From NCBI RefSeq assembly GCF_023091745.1, contig NC_068925.1, positions 3,906,001 through 3,970,000 of the forward strand: DNA of 64,000 bases. Reading direction: 5' to 3'. The position numbers were made by a program, and so were the translations under genes. How positions within the stretch are numbered: position 1 is the first letter of the stretch; each line of letters opens with the position of its first letter. Positions 35,039-45,124 of the stretch are shown piece by piece. The stretch is from Budorcas taxicolor. Lineage: Eukaryota; Chordata; Mammalia; Artiodactyla; Bovidae. The notes beneath the pieces were generated by a model, which saw nothing but the letters and a program-made list of their open reading frames with translations, was not told where the DNA came from and did no database searches.

Positions 35039-35165
35039 TTCCTCGAAGGCACGGACCGTGGAGATTCCCCTCAGCAGCGCGACCCCGGAAGGGCTGGTCT
35101 GGGAGGGCAAGCGGGTGCAAGCGAAGCTCAAAATGGCCGCAGGGCCAGCGCCGCGGCAACACCGC
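34737..35165 (-). promoter_or_regulatory. PPP1R15B: PPP1R15B 5' leader with three ATG uORFs and a CCG tract
   Basis: This is the GC-rich leader upstream of the main ATG. Three ATGs precede it on the minus strand. One at 34990 encodes eight residues before TAG. One at 34943 encodes 51 codons ending at 34788, with A at -3 and G at +4. One at 34939 encodes 60 codons ending at 34757. The last two overlap in different frames. CReP mRNA is known to stay translated when eIF2-alpha is phosphorylated, and this has been linked to uORFs. The transcription start is inferred, not seen. Confidence 0.7.
35008..35038 (-). repeat. (CGG/CCG)10 trinucleotide tract
   Basis: Ten uninterrupted CGG units on the plus strand read as CCG on the transcribed strand. 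The tract lies inside the likely PPP1R15B leader or at its start site. Such tracts are often length-polymorphic. Confidence 0.95.
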
Positions 35166-35480
35166 TCCAGGCAGGCTGACTAGACGCAGGATGGCGGCCA
35201 GCTACGCCACCAGCCCCGCGCCGCCTGACGTCACTCGCCGGGCCGGGGGCGGGCCCTTCCGCGCTCTTTCCTGCGGCTGCCGATTGGCCGCGCCCAGGTC
35301 CCTGTCGGCTTCCTTACTCTTGGTAGACCCGGTTGCGCGCGGGAGGTTGCATCAGCCAGGCTTCGCGCATGCGCACTTGCAGCTCAGCGGTCGCCTAGGA
35401 AACCGCCCCTCCGCCGCGGCCGGCCCTCTTCGCCCCTCCGCGGCGGCCCGCGCTCCCCCGCCCCCCACCTCGGCCCTCTA
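35165..35480 (-). promoter_or_regulatory. PPP1R15B: PPP1R15B CpG-island promoter with CRE, CCAAT and NRF1-type motifs
   Basis: A CpG-dense block lies immediately upstream of the leader. A perfect CRE palindrome TGACGTCA lies at 35226-35233. A minus-strand CCAAT lies near 35282-35286. The palindrome GCGCATGCGC, an NRF1-type site, lies at 35365-35374. GATGGCGGC near 35190 resembles a YY1 element. No TATA box is apparent. The CRE is an ATF/CREB-class site, plausible for a stress-pathway phosphatase regulator. Confidence 0.75.
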
Positions 35481-35621
35481 GGCCCAAGGGAGCTGCGTAG
35501 ACGGGCCGAGGGGGCTCTGGAACTGTTAAAGGCGTGGTACGTACCCAAGTGTACAGGTATGTCTTAGACTTGCATGTATTTATGCAACACCGTGGTTCCA
35601 GTGTTATTCACTGCTAAGTAG

Positions 35622-36049
35622 TGTTAGGACCTAATCTGAGCCATGACAGGGTTTAGGACCTAACCTGAGCCATGACAGGCTCAGCAAGCTACACTAGGCC
35701 TAAAAGTTTCGGATTCTTATAGACCTGAGTCATGATTCCGGGAACTATACCTCTGAGCCAATCAGGAGAGTCCCCATGCATGCCAGGCTTGAGCCAATCC
35801 GGATAGGGATGCAGGATTCAAAATTCACACCCGTTAGCCAATCATCACACGCTGGCTACACTTGCTGAGACAAAGAACTGCCTTTACAAAAGCAGTTGTT
35901 ACTCAGAACTGGGGGCTCTTGTTGGATTCCACTGTGCTGGATGAGACCTTAGCCCTAGCTCGAGCTAGCAATAAAATCCCTTTATGTTTTTGCATTGCTG
36001 TGGACGTCTTATTCTGTCAATTTTGGGGACTCGGACTCCGGGCATAACA
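35622..36049 (+). repeat. 5' LTR of the gammaretroviral ERV
   Basis: It starts TGTTAGGACC and ends GGCATAACA. CCAAT-type words (GAGCCAATCAGG) lie in U3, and AATAAA lies at 35970-35975. The TATA position is decayed (TTTACAAAAG near 35884). A 29-bp imperfect duplication near the left end (copies from 35624 and 35653) makes it longer than the 3' LTR. Confidence 0.96.
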
Positions 36050-36051
36050 TT

Positions 36052-36069
36052 TGGGGGCTCATCCGGGAT
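36052..36069 (+). other. Primer binding site, tRNA-Pro type
   Basis: TGGGGGCTCATCCGGGAT starts two bases after the 5' LTR. It differs at one position from the proline-tRNA primer site common in gammaretroviruses. Confidence 0.88.
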
Positions 36070-36454
36070 CCCTTTTAACTGAGAAGAATAACACCCTCCC
36101 GGTAGAAAGGGTTTCCTCATTTAGAGGAAAGGTATCTGGACACCGGTGTCAGGTCTGGTCCGGGGCGACCTAGTTGCTCTAGCCAGCATAAGGCCGAGGC
36201 CCAGCAGACGCGCTGGAAGGCAGCTGGCTCTGCGGGGAAGAGGGCGTCTCTCTTGATCCCGAATCTAGTGGGCAGTGGACGCCCTTCGGTAAGGTAACCT
36301 CGAGGGATAGGAAGATTTGGGGGGGGCAGGAAGACCTAGTACTGTGTTCTCGGCCGAGGTTTGTCTCTCCTCTGTTCGTCGCATCTTTGTGTGTGCCGGC
36401 ATTGTCACTGTTCTCTGTGTGTTCGTCTTGTCTCTTGTTTTCTATTCTGTAATC

Positions 36455-37530
36455 ATGGGGCAAGAGACTTCCACTCCGTTGTCCCTTATGACTGACCATT
36501 TTTCTGATTTTAAGTCTAGAGCACAGAATCTATCGGTGCGGGTAAAGAACAAATTAGTAACTTTTTGTTCCTCCGAGTGGCCTGCTTTTAATGTTGGTTG
36601 GCCACAGGAGGGGACCTTTAGCCTGCCAATCATTTGAGCGGTAAAGGAGAAGGTGCTCGCTCCCGACCCATATGGACACCCAGATCAAACACCCTACATC
36701 CTAGTCTGGCAAGATTTGGTGGAAAGTCCACCAGCCTGGCTGAAACCTTTTACTTCCCTATCCCCTACCTCATTAGGCCCACAGGTACTTGTCGTGGAGG
36801 CATCCAAAGAGGAAGAGCATAAAGATCGCGACAGCTGGGTGAAGCCAGTATTCCAGGAATCCTCACTATGTCCTAACCTAATTGACCTGGAAACCGATCT
36901 CTCCCCACCCCACTATGTACACCGGCCTTTGCCCCCTCAGGTACCACAGATTTCTTCCGGAGGAGCACGAAGGGACACCAAACCTTCGGCCCCAACCCAG
37001 GAAGGGGGCCCTGTCCAGGGGACTCGAGGAAGGACCGGGGGGTCCTCGGTTTGGCAGACGAAGGCGACCCGGAGGCCCCCACCTCAACGGTCCGGGCGCT
37101 CCCTGTTCGGGTGGGGCCGGCCTGCCCAGATGGAGAACAGACATTCCAATACTGGCCCTTTTCCACTAGTGATCTGTATAATTGGAAGACCGAAACCCCT
37201 TCGTTCTCAGAGAAGCCCCAGGGCCTGATTGATCTCCTAGAATCTATCCTTTTCACCCATAATCCCACTTGGGATGACTGTCAACAGCTGTTGCAGGTGC
37301 TCTTCACCACAGAGGAGCATGAGCGGATCTTGTCGGAGGCACGGAAAAACGTTCCAGGGGTAGACGGAAGACCTACCATGCAGCCTAATCTAATTGATGA
37401 GGGATTTCCCCTGACGCGACCCCCACTGGGATTTTGAGCGTGCTGAAGGTAGGGAGCGTCTCCGAGTGTACCGCCAGACTCTTAGGGCCGGCCTGCGGGC
37501 AGCCGTCAGGAGACCAACAAATTTGGCTAA
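36455..37530 (+). pseudogene. ERV gag remnant (matrix to part of capsid), broken
   Basis: It begins with ATG-GGG-CAA, giving an MGQ start with the myristoylation glycine. A matrix-like segment containing SSEWPAFNVGWP ends at a TGA at 36635. Later pieces lie in other frames: a matrix/p12-like part with a PPHY late-domain-type motif (near 36905) and a capsid-like part (about 37130-37437) that also ends at a stop. A final capsid piece continues in a shifted frame to about 37530, where the sequence jumps into integrase. No functional polyprotein is possible. Confidence 0.9.
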
Positions 37531-38197
37531 GGTCAAATTGTTCAGGGACTGGCCTCAGCCCTGGGGACCAAGTGGAAGTTACATTGCGAATACAATCCCC
37601 AGAGCTCAGGACAGGTAGAAAAAATGAATCGGACTCTAAAAGAGACGTTGGCAAAACTGGCAATAGAGACTGGCGGGGACTGGGTGACTCTCCTTCCCTT
37701 TGCGCTCCTCCGAGCGCGTAATACCCCCTACGAGTTAAACCTGACCCCCTTTGAAGTTGTTTGTGGGGGTCCCCTTCCCATATGCCCTATCTTTGAGGAA
37801 AAGTCGAGCCGCCTCCTTCGTTGCGCCTGTTCTGAGAAGCTCTGATAGCTTTGAGTGAGGTGCATATGCACATCTGGACTTTGGTCAAAGAAATCCATGA
37901 GGGCCAGGACAAGGGGCAGTCCCTTCCCGTGACATCGGCCCAGGGGACTGGGTTTGGGTCAAACGGCACCAGTCCAAAACATCAGAACCCAGATGGAAGG
38001 GCCCTTATGTTGTTCTTCTTACCACCCCCACTGCCTTGCAGGTCGACGGCATTGGACCCTGGGTGCACGGTAACCACGTGCGCCGGGCCACTCCAGAAGA
38101 ACAAGAGACGGCCAGGAGAGAATGGAAGGTGACACTGCATCCCTCCAATCCTCTAAAAATGAAACTCATCCATCAGGTCCCGGACGAATCGCTTTGA
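37531..38197 (+). pseudogene. ERV pol remnant (integrase C-terminal part), broken
   Basis: After the deletion junction the sequence matches the late integrase core and C-terminal domain, with short motifs such as SSGQVEKMNRTLKE in overlapping frames. A stop at 37843 and frameshifts break it. The terminal frame ends at TGA 38195-38197 and overlaps the env start by 76 bases. Protease, reverse transcriptase, RNase H and the front of integrase are absent. Confidence 0.9.
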
Positions 38198-39414
38198 TCC
38201 TCCTGATGGTAGGTGTCCTCTTCGACCCTGGGACAGCCAACCCCAACCCGCAGCAGCCTGCCAGGATCACCTGGACACTTCGGAACGGACTGACTCGCGA
38301 GGTACTCAATTTGACCACCGGAATTCACCCCCTCAACACGTGGTGGCCAGATATGTATTTTAGCCTTAAAGACCTTATAAAGACTACTTGGACAGCGGCC
38401 CAGACCCGGAACTTTGGATTCTGGGCATGCCCTGGACACTTACAAAAACACAATTGGGAGACTTGTGGGGGGCCACAACATTACTTCTGTTGGTCCTGGA
38501 GCTGTGTGACCTCCAATGACGGGAGGTGGAAATGGGAGGTAGGGAACCGGGACTTGGTCAACTTTTCGTTCGTCCAACCCTATCGCGGACCTTGGGACCG
38601 GGATTACCAGGACTTGCTCGGGAACTATGTCGGGCCACGCTGGAAGCAGCACTGGGACCCGATTGCCCAGGTGAAAGTAATGTTCAATCAGAAGTCAGCT
38701 AAACTAGAAAGGTCCTGGGTTTCCGGGCTGACGTGGGGTCTCCAACTCTACGCCGAGTGGTTTGAGTCTAAGCCTGGGGGAATCCTGGTTATTAGCCAGA
38801 CAATAGAACCCATCCAGACCCAAGGTGTGGGCCCTAATCAGGTCGAAAATCCAGGCGCACAACAAGTAATTAAGGCACACCCGACTCAGGGGGCTGCAAC
38901 ACTGAGCCCTATGCCCTCTGTTTCTTGGCCAGGGAACCAGCTCAACTAAACAGAGGCCCTCAGCCCCTTGTCCTCCATCCCCAACTTAAGAACGTCAGAC
39001 CCATTATGAGATCTAGTTAAGGCAGCCTTTGCAGCCCTAAATCATTCTAACCCAGGTGCAACTCAATCCTGTTGGCTCTGTTATACTCTTTACCCTCCCT
39101 TTTATGAAGCAATAGGCTTAAATGTTTCTTACAACCTGTCCACCAGCACAAATCCACCTCAATGTCACTGGGGAGAATGTAGGGTCAGTCTCACAATGAG
39201 AGTAGTTTGGGGAAGGGGACTTTGCTTAGGTACTGTTCCACCTGAAAAGACCTCCTTGTGCGCCCAAACAGCCGATCTTACAAGACTAGATAAAACAAAA
39301 TGGATTGTGCCTGAGGCAGGAGGTTGGTGGGTCTGTTCACATACCAGGCTGACTCCGTGTTTACATGCATCAGTTTTTAATCAGAGTAGAGAGTTTTGCA
39401 ATTGGTGGCTGTAA
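38122..39414 (+). pseudogene. ERV env surface subunit, broken
   Basis: An ATG at 38122 opens 275 codons with a hydrophobic signal-like segment (ALILLMVGVLF) and a cysteine/tryptophan-rich receptor-binding-type region (CWSWSCVTSNDGRW). It ends at TAA 38947-38949. The C-terminal part of the subunit follows in pieces, with the CWLC (CxxC) motif at 39070-39081 and another stop at 39412-39414. The CxxC motif is the site that bonds to the transmembrane subunit in gammaretroviruses. The gene is inactive as it stands. Confidence 0.9.
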
Positions 39415-40096
39415 TGCCCAAAATCTTATACCACCCTGAAGAAGTTATGTACAACTATTGGGCTGGAGAGACAACAAATCAGTTGGGAGAGAAAAGAGTT
39501 AGGAGAGAACCCATCACAGCCATCACTTTAGCAACCATTTTCAGTCTTGGGATCGCCGGAACAGGAACCGGGATAGCTGCCTTGTCTCTCCAAGGTCAAG
39601 GGTTCACTTCCTTGCGGGCAGCTGTAGATGAGGACATCACACGCATAACAGAATCAATTAGTCACCTAGAAAAATCACTAACTTCCCTGTCCGAGGTAGT
39701 CCTACAAAACCAAAGGGGGTGAGATCTGATTTTCCTACAACAAGGGGGACTCTGCGCGGCTCTGGGAGAAGAATGTTGTTTTTACGCAGACCTCACCGGG
39801 GTAGTAAGAAATCTATGGCCAAGGTGAGGGAAGGGCTGGCCCAACGGAAAAGAGAGCGGGAGGCCCAACAAGGATGGTTTGAGTCCTGGTTCCAACAGTC
39901 TCCGTGGTTAACAATGCTGATTTCCATCCTGGTGGGCCCTCTTATAGTGCTATTATTAAAACTCACTTTTGGCCCATGTATCCTAAGCAAGCTTGTAACC
40001 TTTGTAAAACAAAGCATCAATACAGTCCAACTACTCGTACTCAGGCAACAATATCAGGCCTTGCCCCAAAATAAAGAGGAAGATTCCTCTGTATGA
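39415..40096 (+). pseudogene. ERV env transmembrane subunit, broken
   Basis: A furin-type KRVRR site (near 39493-39507) precedes a glycine/alanine-rich fusion-peptide-like stretch. An in-frame TGA at 39720-39722 interrupts the conserved segment just before a CX6CC motif at 39753-39779. The frame then stops again and shifts. A membrane-spanning segment (SILVGPLIVLLLKL) and cytoplasmic tail end at TGA 40094-40096. The gammaretroviral layout is clear but the frame is not intact. Confidence 0.9.
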
Positions 40097-40098
40097 TC

Positions 40099-40112
40099 AA
40101 AAGACAGGGGAA
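40099..40112 (+). other. ERV polypurine tract
   Basis: AAAAGACAGGGGAA lies directly before the TGTTAGG start of the 3' LTR, where plus-strand priming occurs. One C interrupts the purine run. Confidence 0.8.
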
Positions 40113-40521
40113 TGTTAGGACCTGACCTGAGCCATGACAGGCTCAGCAAGCTGCACTAGGCCTAAAAGTTTCGGATTCTCATAGACCTGAGTCATGATTC
40201 CGGGAACTGTACCCCCGAGCCAATCAGGAGAGTCCCCATCCGCGCCAAGCTTGAGCCAATCCGGATAGGGATGCAGGATTCAAAATTCACGCACGCGTAC
40301 AGCTTAGCCAGTCATCACACGCCAGCTACACTGTTGCTGAGACAAAGAACCGCCTGTATAAAAGCAGTTGTTACTCAGAACTCGGGGCTCTTGTCGGATT
40401 CCACTGCGCTGGATGAGACCTGAGCCCTAGCTCCAGCTAGCAATAAAATCCCTTTATGTTTTTGCATTGCTGTGGACGTCTTATTCTCTCAGTTTTGGGG
40501 ACTCGGACTCCAGGCATAACA
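40113..40521 (+). repeat. 3' LTR of the gammaretroviral ERV
   Basis: TGTTAGG...GGCATAACA matches the 5' LTR closely but lacks its left-end duplication. It keeps an apparently good TATA box (TATAAAAG, 40357-40364) and AATAAA at 40442-40447. It could in principle drive or end transcription toward the right. No evidence of activity is available from sequence. Confidence 0.96.
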
Positions 40522-40707
40522 GATCATCACCCTAAGATTTAAGTCCAGTAAAAGTTGGGAAATGTGTAAATATATACCTGGTGTTAAAAACACTAATAAT
40601 GTGGCGTGATTAATAAGTCTTAAGTGAAAAGTGAATTATTATGCATTCCTGCCTGCTCGGTTTTAGGATTTCTAAATAACGGTTTAGCGTTACCTAGGAT
40701 CCAGCTT

Positions 40708-40987
40708 CGGAGAAGGCAATGGCAACCCACTCCGGTACTCTTGCCTGGAAAATCCCATGGACGGAGGAGCCTGGTAGGTTGCAATCCATGGGGTCGTGAA
40801 GAGTCGGACATGACTGAGCGACTTCAATTTCACTTTTCACTTTCAAGCATTGGAGAAGGAAATGGCAACCCACTCCAGTGTTCTTGCCTGGAGAATCTCA
40901 GGGACGGGGGAGCCTGGTGGGCTGCCGTCTCTGGGGTCGCACAGAGTCGGACACAACTGAAGCGACTTAGCAGCAGCAGCAGCAGGA
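40708..40987 (+). mobile_element. BOV-A2 SINE (dimer)
   Basis: A full dimer has the TTCACTTTTCACTTTCAAGC linker and a (GCA)n tail. The flanks share 'aggatccagctt' (about 40697 and 40984), a convincing target-site duplication that indicates a fairly recent insertion. Confidence 0.96.
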
Positions 40988-41254
40988 TCCAGCTTTGAGG
41001 TCTTTCAGCATCTAACCCACATAAGTCTTTCATTAAAAAATGTGAACTGTTTCTCAGGTGGTGTCCCTGTTAGTTTCTTCAAATGAGGCAAACAGAGGAG
41101 GAAAGAAACGGAGCCCCTAGAACTGTTTACTCTCGTCTCTGCTTCCCCTTCAAGTCATATTTGTATCCTGAGCCCCTAGAACCATGGGATACACACCCAA
41201 AGAAGGAAGCACAGAGAATTATCCTTTGAAAAAATATGTGTCTATCAGAGGGTA

Positions 41255-41386
41255 AAGAGTCTGGAGAAGGAAATGCCAACCCACCCCAGGATTCTTGCCT
41301 GGGAAATCCCATGGACAGAGGAGCATGGCAGGCTACAGTCCATGGGGTCGCACAGAGTCGGACATGACTGAGCGACTTCACTTTAT
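41255..41386 (+). mobile_element. Bov-A SINE monomer
   Basis: The body runs from 'ctggagaaggaaatgccaac' to CATGACTGAGCGACTTCAC. There is no complete tRNA head, only 'agagggtaaagagt' before it. Confidence 0.88.
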
Positions 41387-41869
41387 AATCTCAGTTGCTA
41401 CATTTGATTCTTTCTTGTGAGTTTGATCTTAGTCCATTTCTTTATTTCTAATAAGACTTTTTAAAAACCTCTGAAGTCAAGTATTTGTTCAGAGGGAGTG
41501 TAGCAGGTTTGAGCCCTGGAGACGGCAATAAGATCTTTCAGGAACCCACAGGAAGCCAGCTGCTCCTCTTGCTTTGTTGAGACTGTTGGAAGAATGGTCA
41601 CTCTTTCTAGGAAACTAAGAGGTCCGCAATTTCTATAGTTTATCCCTTTTTATCTTATTATCCATCTCTCTAGCAATAGCTCATTTACAGTTCAGAAAAA
41701 ATATGTTAATAATGGGAGTAAGTTTAATGACAAGAGATCCGGGTATGCAAATTAAATACTCAAAGCTCAGTGGGTTGGTGAGTGAACTAAATTTCTAATA
41801 TCGTTCCTCTCCTAGATAGATTAGAGGCACAGACATCAGCTAATGTTTGTTATGTATTCACTAAAGATT

Positions 41870-42208
41870 TTTTCCCATCATCTGCAGAATAAAGGCTCTG
41901 TACAGTCTGTTCTTTCCCTATACTTTTCCAGCCTTCTCTTCAGTAACTTCCCTTCATGCAGGTTATACTCTGAGGAACACTATTCACAGTTTCTCAGTCA
42001 AGAAGGCCCTCACCTCTGTTGTATATCTACGCATGCTTCAAGGTTCAGCTCCAATGTCAACACCTTCTCAAAGTCTCTGCTGACCTTCACAGTCAGAACT
42101 ATACCACTGTACTCCATTAGAGCATAACACACTGCTCTGTATATATCCCTGTAAATGTTCTCTCCTGCTGGTCTCTGCTTGTTGAGGGCTGTATACCAAT
42201 ACCTCGCA
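41870..42208 (+). repeat. L2 LINE relic, left part
   Basis: It has the L2 3' word order ('aaggccctcacctctg', 'ttcagctccaatgtcaacacc', 'tctctgctgaccttcac'). It is interrupted by the hAT-like element and resumes after it with the L2 terminus. Confidence 0.65.
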
Positions 42209-42734
42209 CAGTGGTTCCCAAAGTATGATTTGGGCACCCCTGAGGATCCCATTTTAAGACCCTTCCAGAGGGTCCTCAAGGCCAATTATTTTCACGATGA
42301 TACTAAGCTGTTACTTTTCTTTTTAACTTTCCTTTTCTCGTGAATATATAGTACACATGGATCTTCTAGAGGGTACATGATACGCGATCTGGCAACAGAC
42401 GGAATGCAAAGCAGATATGAGATCCCAGATGCCTTCTAGTAAGCGAGATATGAGAGACATTGGCGAAAAATGTAGGATGATGGCCCTCTTCTTGCTAGAC
42501 ATTAAAAAATTTAAAAAAATTTTTCTTTTCTCTGATATTTATGTTAACATGTAATGGGTTTATATTTTTAAATTAATATTTTAAAATTTTTTCATGTTTG
42601 AGTTCTAAAACAATAATTATAAACAATAATTATAGATATAATTTACATAAACAAAATTCTGTGGGGTCCTCAACAATTGTCCTTCCCAATTCTTAAGGAA
42701 CGGATCCTGAGACCAAAACGTTGAGGAACCACTG
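42209..42734 (+). mobile_element. hAT-like DNA transposon relic with inverted ends and 8-bp target duplication
   Basis: The left end CAGTGGTTCCCAAAG and right end GTTGAGGAACCACTG are inverted complements over the terminal bases, as in Charlie/MER elements. The flanking octamers ACCTCGCA and ACCTAGGA agree at six of eight positions, the right length for a hAT duplication. The interior is AT-rich with no transposase frame, so it is a non-autonomous copy. Strand is arbitrary. Confidence 0.82.
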
Positions 42735-42795
42735 ACCTAGGACGTTGACTGGCACATAATCGGTGGCCAATAAATGTTTGTTGAATGAATGGAAG
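42735..42795 (+). repeat. L2 LINE 3' terminus
   Basis: 'gactggcacataatcggtgg' and 'caataaatgtttgttgaatg' form the diagnostic L2 end. It continues the L2 split by the hAT element. Confidence 0.85.
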
Positions 42796-42799
42796 AGTA

Positions 42800-43685
42800 T
42801 TAATACTTTAAAATAATAGCATCTTCCTTGTGGCCAAGTTGCTTACATTCCATTCAGCTTTGTCATAACACCACTTGCCTCCCTCCACATGTTCCTTAAA
42901 ACAACTTGAGTGGGCCTTCCTTCCCCATCTGATCACTGGATATATAATTTTTACTTCCCTTACCTTGGAATTTGCTCTAAAGGGAAACAATGGGATCATA
43001 AAGTACTGGAAAACTTTAAGAATATGTGACTTTGCCTTGTCAGTCTTGGTAGGAAAATAAAGTGTGAGCCACTTCCTGAAGCCCGCTATCAAGCAGGCAG
43101 CGGAGGGAAGGCAGCTCTGTCCGCAGAGATAGCACTGTCTTGCCAGGGCTGTGTGCCTACTGGTGAAGACAAGAAGTCTTTAGACAGGCAAGCTGACTGG
43201 CAGTTTGGCAGAAGATAATTTAAACCTCAGTTATATTTATTTTAAAAGATTTTTCAGGGTCTAAGGTAAAGGGTATGTAGCTTTTCCCTTCATTTTTCAG
43301 TCAGTACCCCCTCCAAAATTATTTTTCAAGTATCTCACACTCTGGAGAGCACCTATCTTTCCAGCTCACTGCCTTGAAACCCCTGTTCAGCTGCTATCAC
43401 TGCCCTCGCCAAACCTCCAAACCATCGCAGTTACCACGTTTTTGTGACTCATCACCCTCCTTACCCAATCCAGAATCTCATGACCCAGTATGAAAACTAC
43501 CCCCATGCAAATACCCTTCATTCTCATGTTCTTCTCCTATGCCAGTATTCTTCTCTGGCAAAATTTCGACCCTAGTGAAACCCAACTATCCACTTATTCT
43601 GAGCCTATAGTCTTGCCGAGCTTGAGAAGAGCACTCAAACGTGCTGAGTGACTCACTTCCTATTTGTGATGACAAATTTCATCTA
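42800..43685. other. Intergenic stretch without recognised features
   Basis: There are no open frames with domain content and no clear repeat. It is moderately AT-rich. Confidence 0.5.
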
Positions 43686-43689
43686 CGCC

Positions 43690-43826
43690 AGGCACTCTTA
43701 CATAGTTCGTTTTTATTTTATTTTTTGGCCAAGGCATGCAGGATTCTAGTTTCCCAACCAGGGACTGAACCCACCCCCACTGAAGTGGTACAGGATCTGC
43801 ACTACTGTGCCGCCAGGGAAGTCCCC
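43690..43826 (-). mobile_element. CHR-type SINE
   Basis: The reverse-strand T-rich start is followed by 'ggccaaggcatgcaggattc', 'aaccagggactgaaccc' and the head 'gtgccgccagggaagtcc'. Confidence 0.82.
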
Positions 43827-44367
43827 TTAGACAGTTCCTTAGCAGCTTTGCATCGCCTACGCTGAGACTTTCACAATGTTGATTCAAATTTCCAGCATTC
43901 CCATACACATTCTTCTCAGCTTATGGACACACCTTATACTTCACTGAGAAGACAGATACAACTGGAGATAAACAACTTCATGTCTTCACCACCAAATCCA
44001 CCAATCTACCTGCATCTGGACCCACACGCTCTGCTTTTGATCCCATTATAAGCGAAGAAGCCTCTTGGATCCTATCCCTTCATGTCCACTCGAGGAAATC
44101 TGGCCTCCTTTATCTCCTCTTTCCTGTAACATGTAATTGTTTTTCTTAAACTAGTTGAACACTCACATTAACATGGGTTAATACTGCCTATCTTAAGCAG
44201 CAAATAACTTCTCCCTAGATACTTGCATCTCCAAGTTTCCACACCACTGCAGCAAAAGTTTCTCAAGAGTTGTCTGCTCTCACAGCCTCCACTTTCTCTG
44301 CACTTATTCTGTCTTCAGGCTACTGCAATGTGGGTTTCATCCCAAACACTCATTAAAACAGCTCTTA

Positions 44368-44545
44368 CTGGGACATTCCTGGTGATCCAGTGGTTAAGAA
44401 TCTTCCTTCCAATGCAGGGGACACACATTAAGATCCCATATACCATGGGGTAACGAAGCCCATACCCATCTCAACTAGTGAGCCCAGGCACCACAAGAGG
44501 GCACTGGCCACAACAAAGCCAGTACAGCGAAAAACCACCCAGATT
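44368..44545 (+). mobile_element. CHR-type SINE
   Basis: The head 'acattcctggtgatccagtg' is followed by CHR body words ('aatgcaggggacacac', 'cgaagcccatacccatc'). It is diverged and slightly shortened. Confidence 0.8.
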
Positions 44546-44591
44546 CTATCAAGATCACCAAGAACATCTTGCCAAATCCAGTTCTCTTACT

Positions 44592-45010
44592 TGTGGGTTG
44601 ATGTGTGCACCCCTAGAGGATGCTGAAGTCTTAATCCCCTAGGACCTACGGATGTGACCTTATTTAGAAATATCGTCCTTGTATGTTAAGATGAGGTCAG
44701 GAGGGTGTGCCCAAATCCAACATGACTATGTCCTTATGTAATGGGGAAATCTGGATACAGACATGCGTGTACACATACAGGGAGAACACCATGTGAAACT
44801 GAAAGCAGAGACTAGGGTGAGGTACCTACAAGCCCAGGAATGCAAAAGATTACCAGCAAACCACCAGATGCTAGGGAAAGGCATAGACCAGATTATCTTT
44901 CTCAACTCGCAGAAAGAACCAACCCTATACCTTGATCTTGGACTTCTGCCCTCCAGAACTGAGATCAGTTTCTGCTCTTTAACCCACCCAGTCTGTGTCC
45001 CTCGTTACAG
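44592..45010 (+). repeat. MLT1-type (ERVL-MaLR) LTR relic
   Basis: The landmarks are 'gatgtgaccttatttagaa', 'gatgaggtcaggagg', 'tgtccttatgtaatgggg', 'ccaaccctataccttgatc' and 'ctccagaactgagatcag', in the MLT1 order. It is collinear with the relic at 7385-7850. Confidence 0.75.
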
Positions 45011-45124
45011 TAGCCCTTTTCTTCAGACTTCCATGACATCATTACCTCCGTGTCCCCACAATTCCAGGGACTCTTCCTCTTCCTCTAAATGTTGGCTGCA
45101 TCAGAGCTCAGTCACCTGTTGCTT

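Larger units (their letters stand above)
35622..40521 (+). mobile_element. Class I (gammaretrovirus-like) endogenous retrovirus, internally deleted provirus
   Basis: Two LTRs of 428 and 409 bp flank an internal region of about 4.1 kb, roughly half the expected length. The order is LTR, tRNA-Pro-like primer site, gag remnant, deletion junction, integrase C-terminal remnant, env, purine tract, LTR. The overlap of the end of pol with the start of env is typical of gammaretroviruses. All coding regions carry stops or frameshifts. The bases outside the LTRs (GTAG and GATC) do not form a matching 4-bp target duplication. The provirus runs opposite to PPP1R15B and begins about 460 bp behind its CpG promoter. 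Confidence 0.96.

Noticed and set aside
34342..35052. Long minus-strand frame with a proline run overlapping the CReP start
   Set aside because: It begins with GTG, not ATG, and the proline run is only the CCG tract. I did not count it as a uORF.
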